Below are positions 13,401 to 23,661 of a DNA stretch of 64,000 nt, piece by piece. The position numbers were made by a program, and so were the translations under genes. Positions within the stretch are counted from its first letter, which is position 1; each line of letters begins with the position of its first letter. A model generated the notes under the pieces. That model made no database searches and was not told where the DNA came from. It worked only from the letters and a program-made list of their open reading frames with translations. The DNA comes from Gymnorhina tibicen (Eukaryota; Chordata; Aves; Passeriformes; Artamidae), in assembly GCA_013399875.1 (NCBI GenBank), contig VXAZ01005703.1, positions 558,001 through 622,000 on the forward strand. Direction: 5' to 3'.

Positions 13401-15589
13401 AATGCACAGCAGGCCTGTATCCTCAGGCAGTGTAAATGACAGCAAATACTCATTCCTCTTGGCAAGGCTGGTCAGGAAGAGTCCTGTAGTTTGAGATGGT
13501 TAAGGTGATCTTTAAGGTGTTCTTTAATGCTCACACAGCCTGTGGCACTGCTTGTGCATGTAAAGTGCCCTGTGACTGACAAGAAGGTCCTCAGACCTGT
13601 AAGGACTTTGCTTTATTTATGTATTTATTTTGCAATTTAAAGCAGAAGAGTGCTGCAGGCAGAAAAGGACTGTTTTGAAAGGGATTATGTTTGAAGCTGA
13701 CTATTGCTGTCTTTCCTTTAGACATGATTTTTAAAAAAATGTGAGAGAAGAGACAGAATGTATGTGAATGGATGAAAATATGGATACTGGACAGGGTAAC
13801 CTTTGATGTTGATATACCTTTGAAGTTCACAGAGTTTAAAACCCCATAACCTACATAAAATAGCAGCTTTGCAGGACAATTGGCAACTTTGTGCTAGAAG
13901 CAGTAAATCAGTATTAAACTGTAAGTTCCTGAAAATCATCGTCGTCCCTTCATCCTGTACCTGGTTCTTTCATTTCAGAGTTTGTGGTACGTGACTCTCA
14001 GAGCTTCAGCTATCATTCGATCAGGACAAAGTATAAGCCTTTTGAAAGGGGGAATTAGGAATGTGTAAGTTGTGTTTTCACTCTTTGGTGTATGTTTGAG
14101 AGGTAAGAAGTTTCCATCTTTAATGGAATAGTTACCATCTTCTGTTTATACCTGCAGAAAGATCAAACTCTGGAAACCTCTGTGCAAACTCTACGTATTT
14201 CTGTTGAAGTTGCAGTGCAAGCTGGAGCTGGTGTGTGAGCTGTTGCCATGAGCAGAGCTGAGAAAGCCCAGCGAATGGGACTGGTGGTATGCACTGGAAG
14301 TGTTATACCCTGACTGTGGAATCATTATGAGGATGGAGAGCAATCCTCCATGCTGAAAATAGGTTTCTTTGCCCAGGGTCTATGCCTGAAATAGCGTTTT
14401 CAACCTTCAGACCTTCAATGTCCAGTCAGCCCCTGTAGGCTTTCCAAATGGCAATTTCTTCTCTTAATGGAAGATAGGAGGAGAATCAAACAAACCAAAA
14501 AAAAAAAAAAAAGCCAACCTCAAAGTGCTGGGCATTTCTGATGAATTTCGGTTTATTCTTTGGACTGTGACTCTTTCAGGTGTACTGTTCTCAACAAAAC
14601 ATTACAAAATTCTTCATAAAAAATCTCTAAAAAGCTGAGGCTTTTTAATAGAATATAGATGTACAAACCTGTTATTTAAAAAAAAAAAAGCGTTGTCGAA
14701 GTGAGCAAAATTTAGCTATTCTTTTAAAAGAATTCATTGGGTCTTCAAATGCAACTTGGCATGTGGCTGTGGTAAAATTTTAAGTACCATATTTCTGGGA
14801 GGTTTTGTTCTTTAGTTAACATTAGATTCATGTCTTTACGGAAATGTTGCTTTCTGACAGCTGTGCAATTATCCGGTGTCACTACTGTGCTGTGTAGTTA
14901 AATGGTCAACAGTTACCATGTTTATAAACACTGTGTGACATTTGAGCTTTGAAGAGTAAATTCTTACTGAATGGTTTTGGAAGAATTCCATATACGGCAT
15001 TTTCATGCGTCGTTCAGTGGAATGTGCACTAAATGGAATGGCAGTGGAGATTGACTGTAATAAGCATTACGTATGAAATGGGAATCAGATTAAACAGAAA
15101 TCCCAGTGCATTACATCGAAATGATTAAGGCTAAAACGATAGGCAGTGCCACATATATTACAGCAGTTACTCAAGAACAATACAGCTGTGTAGCCACAGG
15201 AAGTTTCAGCAGTCTTCTCACAATCCTCCTTCAGTTTTCTTCATCTCAAGAATTTCTCAACTATTTCTCTTGATTAACATTTACCTTTTATGTAGGTTTC
15301 CTTCAGTGTATTTTTTTTTTCTGATCACCTATGACCCAAGTAACAGGCAACTAGTGCAGTGCAAACTTTAAATTGTATATTGTGGTTTGAGTTGTTATCA
15401 AATGATATTGTGCAAAATGTCAGGTGCACCTTCTAATTAGCATTCATCAACTCCAGGAGTGGGTGCTAAAAGCGGGTGAAGGTTTGGGTCATATTTACTC
15501 CTCTTTGTGTGAAATGTCTTGTTAGCAACCAAAAATGGAATTCAGTTGTGGATGGTGTTTGGGAATTTGCTCAGGGATGTATTTTATTC

Positions 15590-15660
15590 TTTCCTTTTTT
15601 TTTGTTTTTCTTTTTTTTTCTTACTTCTTCCTACCCTTCTTTTTTATTTTTCTTCCCCAC
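15590..15660. repeat. Long T/C-rich pyrimidine tract
   Basis: About 70 bases are nearly all T and C on the + strand, with T runs of up to nine bases and interspersed CTT and TTCC. It resembles an extended polypyrimidine tract, but no convincing coding exon follows the downstream AG dinucleotides. It is therefore annotated as low-complexity sequence and not as a splice acceptor. Confidence 0.6.
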
Positions 15661-17769
15661 CGTCTTAGTCTGAGTTATTTATCTTGTGAAGGAACTGAGA
15701 CAGAGGTCAAGAAAGGACCATCGCATATCGTTTGGACAGAGAACATAAATGAAATATTACAGAGTTTATGGGGAGCAAGAACCCTGGAGAGCTGACTCAG
15801 ACTAATGAGAGTGTAGAGATCTCCATGACCGATTTGGCCTCTCTTTTGTGGGAGACACAGACTGAGCATGCCAGGTTTATAGGCTTGTATTAATGGAGGA
15901 GCCTGGAATGGTTAAAATACCAGTGATAGCTTTTCAGTTATTACTTGTGCTTCATCAGGACCATGGAGGGAAGAACAGCTTTTCTCAGCAGTGCAGTTCT
16001 GCAGAAGTATCAGACTTTATGTTTTAATGTAACAGTGAATAACTTGTAAAAAGGTCCCTGCTGAGAGAGGGCTGTCAGTAATGTGTTTTTAGAGTGTAGA
16101 CCAAGAATGAAGTCACACACATAGAGAAATATCAAAAAATGTGGATGCTAAAGGCACGTTATGCTCTTGGTTCATTAATGGCTTGTAGGAAGTTCACGTG
16201 TACCAGGATTCAGAACTGACAGCTTCTGGAGTAGGAGTAGGGAAATTAACTCCACCATTGACACGTGGTGTGGTGATCAGGGAAACGTAGGTGAGCCCGC
16301 TAGGTGCTTTTGAAAAAAACACGTACGTGCACAGTCCTGGGAGTATGTTCAGAAAAGAAGAATATAGAATTTCAGGCAAAACTTTTTTATTAGAAGTTCA
16401 AATTCTTGGAAAATGAGGTTCAGTAAGTAAGGGACAGTAAGTAAAAATACATCACGGAAACTCTTTAAATTCCCATTTTACCGGTTAGAGAAGAAAAATT
16501 TCATATTTCACTTAGAAATGATATTTAGAAATTTTAGTTAGCCTGTGTTAAATAATAAAATGAACTTACGGGCTTGATCCAGTTTACTGCAACTGATTTT
16601 TTTCTCTTCAAGATTCTTAGTCTAAATTATCTTTGTGTTGTGACTTTTTATCTAGAGTTGGGATGTTGTACTGGAAAATTTTGTTTTGATTTCTGTTCTA
16701 ATGGTACCATTAACAGTTAAGCTTTAGAAATAGTATCAGTTTGGAGTGCTCTTTAGTATGCTATAAGAATTATAATATTTCTATAAATAATTTATTTATT
16801 GTGGCTAGTAATGCTTACTTTATTTTTAATCTAATAATGCTCCTCTGGAGATACTGAGCCAAGAGTTATTTATTTAAAATACAAAGGAAAGAAGGTTCTA
16901 GGCAAGTACAAAAATCTCAGTTGCTTCTTCAGAGAAGCTGTTTTTCTGTGAAGTGCTATTACCTATGCAAGCCACACCTGGACAAGAACGGCACTATTTT
17001 AATTGAACAAATTTCTAAATATAAATTGGGTATCTAAGGGGCATAGAATGAACCCATCTGTTCTACCAAAATTGACTTTTTCATATCTGCTATCTTAACT
17101 TATTTGTATCCAAGACATACACAAAGCTTCTCAGATAAACAGGTGCACTTTGATATTGTCCAATTAATTACTGTCAGTTGTATTGCAGTGGAAACTTGGT
17201 CTGTAGCTCTTCTTTGGGATCAAAACCAGTTCCCTGATTCTTAGGATGCTTTCCTGGACATTTAAATCAAGAACAAAGCTATTTTTAAAAATACAAATCC
17301 ATCTCCTGCAATGAATCCCAGCAGCTGGACCTAAGTTTGACTCAGGTTACAAAATGCTATAAAGAAGATAGTGACTTTTTTTTCCCCCTACTGTAGTTTT
17401 ACTGGAGTAGATTTCAATATGTATCTAAAGAATTTTTCTTATTTTTGGGGGATGGGGGAAAGAAAACACAATAGGTAAATAATTTCTCCAAGGATGTGAA
17501 GGAGAAAGAGGGAAAAAAAAAAGCTGCTTTTGGAAGCAACCTTACTTGGGACAAGAGCTGGAAACAGTTTTCTTTTGAAACCTGTTCAGGGGCAAATGTA
17601 AATTGAGCAGGTAATGAATTAACGAGACTGATCCCTTATGAAAGATTTGCAAAGAGCTGAGATTTAGACTTGATTACTTCCCCAAGCCCTCCTTTGCTCA
17701 CACCTTCATTATGAATAATAAAAATAAGGTTTTTAAAAAAAAAAAAGTGAAAAATGGGTTTATCTGTCA

Positions 17770-18520
17770 TTGTCATGCTGTTCTCTGGGAAGAGTTCAGC
17801 TTTTCTGCGGGCTGTTTCCTCCGATGCTCAGCAGTTCAGTGCCTGGGTTCTGCTCTCAGTGCTGAGGGAGACATTTGGTGCAGGAGCTTTGGGCAGGAGC
17901 CTGAGACCGGAGGCCCTGATCTGACAACCCTTGGCTAGACAAAGGGCCCAGGGACTTGTGGCCTGGCCCTGAGGGACACTGAGGGACATGGCAGAAGCCG
18001 ATGACCCCCACACTTCCCCTTCTTTACACTGTGAGGGGATAAAACTCAGGGGTTCCTTTGGTGGTGGTCTCTCCTCAGAGGCACCAGCTCAAGCTGTTGT
18101 TATTTAGGTATTGCACCAAGATGAAATCATTTTAAGGATTGGGATGTCTGAGACAGTGCTGTGGGAAGCCTGGGATCGAGTCAGAAGGGGAACCTGGTCT
18201 GTGTGAGTGTGCGGGGTGCAGCTGTGAGGGGGCCTCTGTCCCTCAGCTGGTCACTCAGGTGGTGTGGGTGTGACGGCCACAGGGGCTCCTGGATGCTCAG
18301 ACAGGGAAGTTTCCTTAACATAGGCACCCTGGGGCTGGTCTGTCTGGATGGTAGGGGTCTGCAGTGGGGGGTCTTGCAATGGGAATACAGCTGTGGAGGA
18401 GGAGCTTTGTAACCAGACCTGGGGCCCGGAGCTGTGATCTAGGGATGATCTGATGACATGGAGCACTCACTGCAATGCAGGTGCATCTGCTCCCCAATGA
18501 CAGCTGTAATCAGTCATCGG
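17770..18520. other. GC-rich, gene-free block next to the solo LTR; possible older ERV/LTR fragment
   Basis: Composition changes sharply here from AT-rich intron to G- and C-rich sequence, then returns near the LTR. A segment reading GAGGGGATAAAACTCAGG (about 18032-18049) looks like the TATA region of an avian retroviral LTR, and the following 250 bases have the G-rich, stop-broken character of ERV leader sequence. I cannot name a family. It may be a degraded LTR into or beside which the 18525 LTR was inserted, or merely a GC-rich unique stretch. No reading frame here resembles a known protein. Confidence 0.3.
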
Positions 18521-18786
18521 TTCCTGTCCTGGTTTCAGCTGGGATAGAGTTAATTTTTCTTCCTAGTAGCTGTTCAGTGCTGTGTTTTGTATTCAGTGTG
18601 AGAATAGCACTGATAACACACTGACGTTGTAGTTGTTGCTAAGGGGTGCTCACTCCAAATCAAGGACTTTCCAGTTTCCATGTTCTGCCTGTGAGGAGGT
18701 GCACAAAGAGCCAGAAGGGAGCATGGTCAGGATACTGACCCAAAGTAGCCAAAGGCACATTCCATAGCATAGAGCATCATGGTCAG

Positions 18787-18794
18787 TATATAAA
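18787..18794 (+). promoter_or_regulatory. TATA box of the solo LTR
   Basis: TATATAAA sits about 262 bases into the LTR, in the position of the U3 core promoter. Whether it still drives transcription inside the intron cannot be told from sequence. It is in the same direction as GRID1. Confidence 0.55.
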
Positions 18795-18964
18795 GTGGGA
18801 GAGTTGGCTGGGAACACTGAGGGCTGCTCAGGAAAGGGCTGGGCATGGGTCAGCAGGTGGGGAGCAGCTCTACTGTGCATCATTGTCATTCTCAGGTTTA
18901 TTTTCCTCTGTCTTTTTGTTCTCTCCCTTTTCATTACAGTTATTTTTTAAAGACTGTTGTTGTT

Positions 18965-18970
18965 ATTAAA
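18965..18970 (+). promoter_or_regulatory. Polyadenylation signal of the solo LTR (ATTAAA)
   Basis: ATTAAA lies 171 bases after the LTR TATA box, followed by ACTGTTCCCACTCAACCCAC, the usual layout of R in this LTR family. As a sense-strand signal inside an intron it could in principle cause premature polyadenylation, though there is no evidence that it does. Confidence 0.5.
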
Positions 18971-21900
18971 CTGTTCCCACTCAACCCACATGTTTTACTT
19001 TTTTTTTTTCTGATTCTACTCCCTATCCCACTGGGAGAGGTGAGGGTGGTAAGCAGTTTATGCATAGTACTTAGTTGCTGGCTGTGGTTAAACCATGGGA
19101 GTTGGCAAGAGATTTGGTTTTAAGTTCTTCCAGCATCTCTTAGGACACCCTTTTCAAATTATTTTCTAACTGTGAACTCTCCAGTTTACCCTCTGCTTTG
19201 TTTTTTCATTGTGGAAAGCTATGATGCTCTTTATCCTCTCCATTAAGTTAAAGGATGTGCAAGTAGTAACTTTTGCTACTTTGATATCCCTCCTAGCAAA
19301 ACAGCCTGGTGGTTCTTTGATATCATGGATTTCAGGGTGGCAACCCTTGTTTCCAAAAATTGAGACACAGTAGGAACATCTGTGTTTGCCATCTGCAAGA
19401 CATTTCCTTCTAGGATCCCAGGGTTGGTTACAGGGCTTCCAGACATTCCTACTGCCTGTTCCCCTGGGTGCACAGTGAGGAGACGAGAGGTTTGTAACTA
19501 TAACACTGCTGCATGTAATTCTGAGCTCTTCAGCACATCCTGCTGTCACTGGAACACAGCCTGCCCAGGTCTGTTTGAACACCCACAGCATCTTCTCTCA
19601 GTTGTGTCTGGCCGCTCAGCCCTGCATCCCTTTTTGTGCAGCCTGCTTTTTGCTGTGAACAGCAAGGTGCTGACCCTGGCAAAGCAGCCAGGTATTGTGG
19701 AAAAGAGCCTTCCCTATTACTGGCCAGCCATTATATGCTTGGAGAGGTTTTCAGTTTCAGATTTTTTTAGAAGGTCGGGAAAGGATTGTTTCTGTCCCTA
19801 CCTTTTTTTTCTCTGCAGAATTATTTCTGAACATAGCAGTATTTATTGCTTACTTTCTTAGCTTCTTTTAATCCTGCAACTGCCATTAGATAAAATAATG
19901 AACCGAGTTACTTATTCATAAAGGCAATGTAAATATTTGTTCTCCACTGTATTCCAATAAAATAATGTTGTCATGGATTATTGGCAGTAAATTATTTTAA
20001 GTTATACATTTAAAAGTAAACAAAACTATATGCATGAAACTATCTTTGTTTATTTTTCATGAAGCTTCTTATTCTTTTCTTTTATCAGTGTTGCTATGAG
20101 ATCTGAAATCTTAATGCTTGTATTTTGATTTTCAATGTCTTCTTATTTCATTTCTATTGCAAATGCTTTCTACTGAGAAATTGTAAACAGTTTCCTGCAT
20201 TCACTGCTCCCCTTCCCATCTTCCAGTTCAGCCTGATTCTGATAGTATCATTTATATGTTGTCACTTGTAGTGGTCCACTGAGTGAATTAAAATTCTCTT
20301 GTTTGGGTTTTGCATTTTACATTTGGCTCTTGAAAGGTAGTTGGGGAGGAAGAAGGGCACAATCTCAAATAAACCTGGTTTTTTTTCCAAGTTTGTAGAA
20401 GTTATTTGTTACTCTGAGATAAAACAAATGAAAGATGGATGCTCTTTAATTTCCACTGTGCTGTTTATCTCAAAGCAGATTTTCTATTTGATAGAAATAT
20501 TGTGAAGCATTACTCCCAAGTGTCACCTAGACCCCATCTACATAGAAAGTATAGAAGGAACTAGGACATTGTGCAGCTATGTTAATAATTTTTCCATACA
20601 AAACTATAGCATATTTTAACCCGTGAATCCTTCCCCCATAGATGGCAGCACTTCTACTGAGCCACAGTGATCTCACAAATTCATAGCCTACTTTCTTTAT
20701 ATAGGGTACATTTATCAAGTAGGATGAAATAGGTCCTTCAAGGATGTTTCACAGACAATTTTTTTCTCTTTGAATGGATGGACACAATCTCAAACAATTA
20801 CAAGATTTTGGACAGCTTGAATAATTAAAGATGGGTGACCATAATCTCCCAAGTGCTGATACCTTTTTCCTCTTTAGAGTAAAAAAACCTCGGTAAGTTA
20901 CGAAAACTAAATTCTGCCTTTGAGAATTCTCAGTAAATTTCCTTATGATAACACAGGTCTCCAGGACCTTGCTTTTCACGCTGCTTAACTTTCATGAGCC
21001 TCCAGCAATACCCTGGTGCTATCAGAAAGTTGAAACCTGAGAGCTGTTTTTCAATAGGGGTTTTTTTCTTTTAACATTTTTTAGGGTGGCAAGTCTGTAA
21101 ATATGGTACAAAATCTGAAGCACAAAATGCAAGAAGCTTCAGCTCCCTCCCAGCACGTTTTAGTTTCGAGTAATGGTTCACGCTATGTGTTGCAGCTCTG
21201 AACAGAAGATATTTAGAGCCATTTAGACTTGACTACCTACGGTGATGTTTCTAAATACATTTCAAGCTATTAGAATGCAGAGCCATTGGCTCTGTAGGAG
21301 GAGTGCTGAATGGTCTGGCACTCCGATGACTAAAGATAAACTCTTAGCAACCTAAATTTAGGCACCTCATTTTAAAAACTATGGCCCAGATATGTGAACC
21401 CAGAAGAATGAGATACGATAATTCATTTCAAATTCCTTGGCTCTTGCATCTCCCCAGACTGAGCATTTATTCATACAAATTGCTCACTGTTGCAGATGAA
21501 TCACAAAATGTAGCAAGTGCAATAACTCTGCACCTGAGCATTATTTAATTCTGCTTTGCTAATGCTAGCAGCACTTTGCTCTTTCTCTATGTGTTACAGC
21601 ACCTGGCTATTTTGGCTTTGTCTGAATGTGTTTGGGAGGTGAATAGGGAGAAAATGTACACATTTTTGCCCTCCTGTTCATCACTGCTCTTTTCTAAGAG
21701 CTGCTGTTCCTCAATTAGGTGGTCAGCTTAATGTTCCTCCCAGCTTAAAGAAATGCAAGGGAGGCAATTACCAAAGGGGACAATTTTTCACTGCGTGTTT
21801 AGGAGAGGATTATTTCGTCAGAAGTTTTATCTCTAGTGGGTCTCATCTGCTTTGACACCAGGTTTCGTTATTTTCCTATAATGCTCTTTATGATGATGAA

Positions 21901-23607
21901 GAGAAGTACTGTGTCCTGTCTGTGTTGATTTTCCTCTTTCGATGAGTTTGCAATTCCTCTTGGGATTTTTGTCTCTTTAAAGGAGTATTTCAGCTTGTGG
22001 ACACGAGAAATAGGTGGAGGTATGTGTGTTGCCCACAGTTTTCTCATATGTTTGGGTAGGCTACACAAAGGAGCAAAATTTTACAACGAAGTTACGTAGG
22101 CAAGTAATTGATACGTTTTTTAAGGACACAGTGTAAGCTAAGATTAGTGTTAAAGATGCTGGTGCTGGCTACTTAGTGAAGTTTTGGTTCATATTTTTGA
22201 AGGGATTGGATATCCCTTAGCCTGTTAAGGATGGATCTCTTGTCATTCCACTGCAGCCTTAGAAGTCGTGGGTGTTTATTCTAAGCCAGTCATCTGTAGT
22301 CAGTGTCATAAGAGAAGGTGATTCATCCCATCTGACACTAAATATCTGAGAGCCTTATTATGCAAATGTGTTCTGAAGAGGAAGGTGGTTGATGATGTTC
22401 CTGCTCAGCCCAGTACTACAGTCTGCAGAGCCTCTCTGTACCAGTGCAGTAGTTTTTGAAATAGTGTGGAAATTATCCAGGTTAAAACCCAGTAACTGGA
22501 AGTATTTTGTTCATCTGTATTTGTTAGGGTTGTTTTTAACTGGGTTCATTTCAGTGATTCATAGGGCCAGTTATAACGGAGAGATAAGAATATCTGTTCA
22601 ATAAACGGGGTCATACTGGCACAGAGGAAAGAAGTGGTTGAAGGCAGGAACATTCAAAACCTTGTAATGAACTGCCTCCTGAAATACCTGTGTGCACTCT
22701 TTTATTAGGAGAGATGAACACACAGCAGTAATTGTTTAACCATGTACCAAGCAGGACATTAACAGTATCGCTGGCAGTGTAGTGTACACCTCTCCATGCT
22801 TGCTATGGCTTTATTAGACTGTTAAGTGTCTTGCAGTGAGCTCGTCTATGTCAAAGGGGACAGTTAGGAACGTCTATGTGTATTGCCAGCTCCTTCCACT
22901 GAGGTTCTCTCTCAGTACTAGTAGTGCAGTCTTCCCCAGTTTTAGCTTCCTAGTGGGTTATATGTGTATGGATAAATATTCAAACTGCTGAGATGGGCTG
23001 TTTCTTTATGATATGTAGTGATTATCTAGGTTCATACCAGGAAGACAAAAAAAGTGACCATGCAAATCATAACTTTGTCTTGAGCCTTATGTAAATACAA
23101 AGAGAGGATGACACGTGAATTTCATTTGAGCATCTCACAGTCACATTTCTAATTAACTAGGTTAGTTAACAGATAAACTATCAGAGGTGTAATGAGCCAG
23201 AGACAATATATTTTGGGAGGCATATTGAAAAGAAACCCAGCTGAGTAGGATGCATTAGATATATCACAGAGAAGTTAGCTCTCCTGAACTGCATGTTCTG
23301 TGCAGTTATTCATCACAGGATCCCTTGTGCTGGTGTAGCACCCTGCCCAGTGTGCTTTTGTGGTACATGTAAATGGTTAGGGTACTTTGGTTTAGGAACT
23401 GAAGTCAGAGAAAGGTGGCTACCACCAATTAGTTACTGTTCCATGAAGCAGCAGAGGAAGAGATGAAAAGAACTATACTGAAACAATGTCAGTAGCACTG
23501 AAAAAAGTCAAAATGAGCTTTATAGTACATTTTTATATAAGTTCTTTCTGGAATATATTTCCCATGTTTTATTTATTTTATTATTATGTTTCTTTTTATT
23601 TTTGTAG

Positions 23608-23661
23608 GCTGTGGAAACCAACCTTGCATCAAAGGATAGTCACTGGGTCTATGTAAATGAG
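23608..23661 (+). CDS. GRID1: GRID1 exon a: amino-terminal domain segment AVETNLAS...WVYVNE
   Basis: A 54-bp exon encodes 18 residues, AVETNLASKDSHWVYVNE. It is flanked by a TTTTTGTAG acceptor and a GAG/GTAAGA donor, and both borders are phase 0. The segment corresponds to about residues 243-260 of mammalian GluD1, within the LIVBP-like (periplasmic-binding-type) amino-terminal domain on the extracellular side. It differs from the mammalian sequence as I remember it by a conservative Phe-to-Tyr change in WVFVNE. In-frame read-through into the intron meets a stop after about 23 codons, supporting the donor. The identity with GRID1 and the continuation into the next exon (EITDNEIL) make the call secure despite the small size. 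Confidence 0.93.

Larger units (their letters stand above)
18525..19100 (+). mobile_element. Solo LTR of an avian endogenous retrovirus (ERVL-like)
   Basis: It starts TGTCCTGGTTTCAGCTGGG and ends near TTGCTGGCTGTGGTTAAACC, the two ends of an abundant LTR family I recall from passerine and other neoavian genomes. The length, about 576 bp, fits one LTR. A TATATAAA box (18787-18794) and an ATTAAA polyadenylation signal (18965-18970) fall in the expected U3 and R order, which sets the + orientation. Flanking pentamers GTTCC (18520-18524) and GTTGG (19101-19105) could be a decayed 5-bp target duplication. The terminal CA has mutated. No internal gag, pol or env sequence follows, and no second LTR copy is present, so it is a solo LTR left by recombination. 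It lies in sense with GRID1. Confidence 0.85.
1..23607 (+). other. GRID1: GRID1 intron upstream of the first visible exon (3' part only)
   Basis: At least 23.6 kb of AT-rich intron ends in a TTTTTATTTTTGTAG acceptor at 23593-23607. I saw no exon encoding the residues that should precede AVETNLASK, so the upstream exon lies outside. Supported contents are a CR1 tail (208-251), TG/TA-rich repeat (8325-8402), a TATC-rich repeat (10381-10432), a pyrimidine tract (15590-15660), a GC-rich block (17770-18520) and a solo LTR (18525-19100). The stretches 252-8324, 8403-10380, 10433-15589, 15661-17769 and 19106-23592 show no gene, RNA gene or recognisable repeat. The short open frames there lack splice context, codon bias or known motifs. 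Confidence 0.85.

Noticed and set aside
13490..13530. GGTGATCTTTAAGGTG as a CR1 tail
   Set aside because: Only about 15 bases resemble CR1, and the TTCCAAC and ATTCTATG parts that should follow are missing.
14495..14520. A-run as the tail of a retroposed gene
   Set aside because: The preceding sequence shows no coding similarity, no target duplication was seen, and other A-runs of similar length occur in the window.
15590..15800. Long pyrimidine tract as a splice acceptor for an unlisted exon
   Set aside because: No downstream reading frame matches GluD1 or any known protein, and the tract is far longer than normal acceptors.
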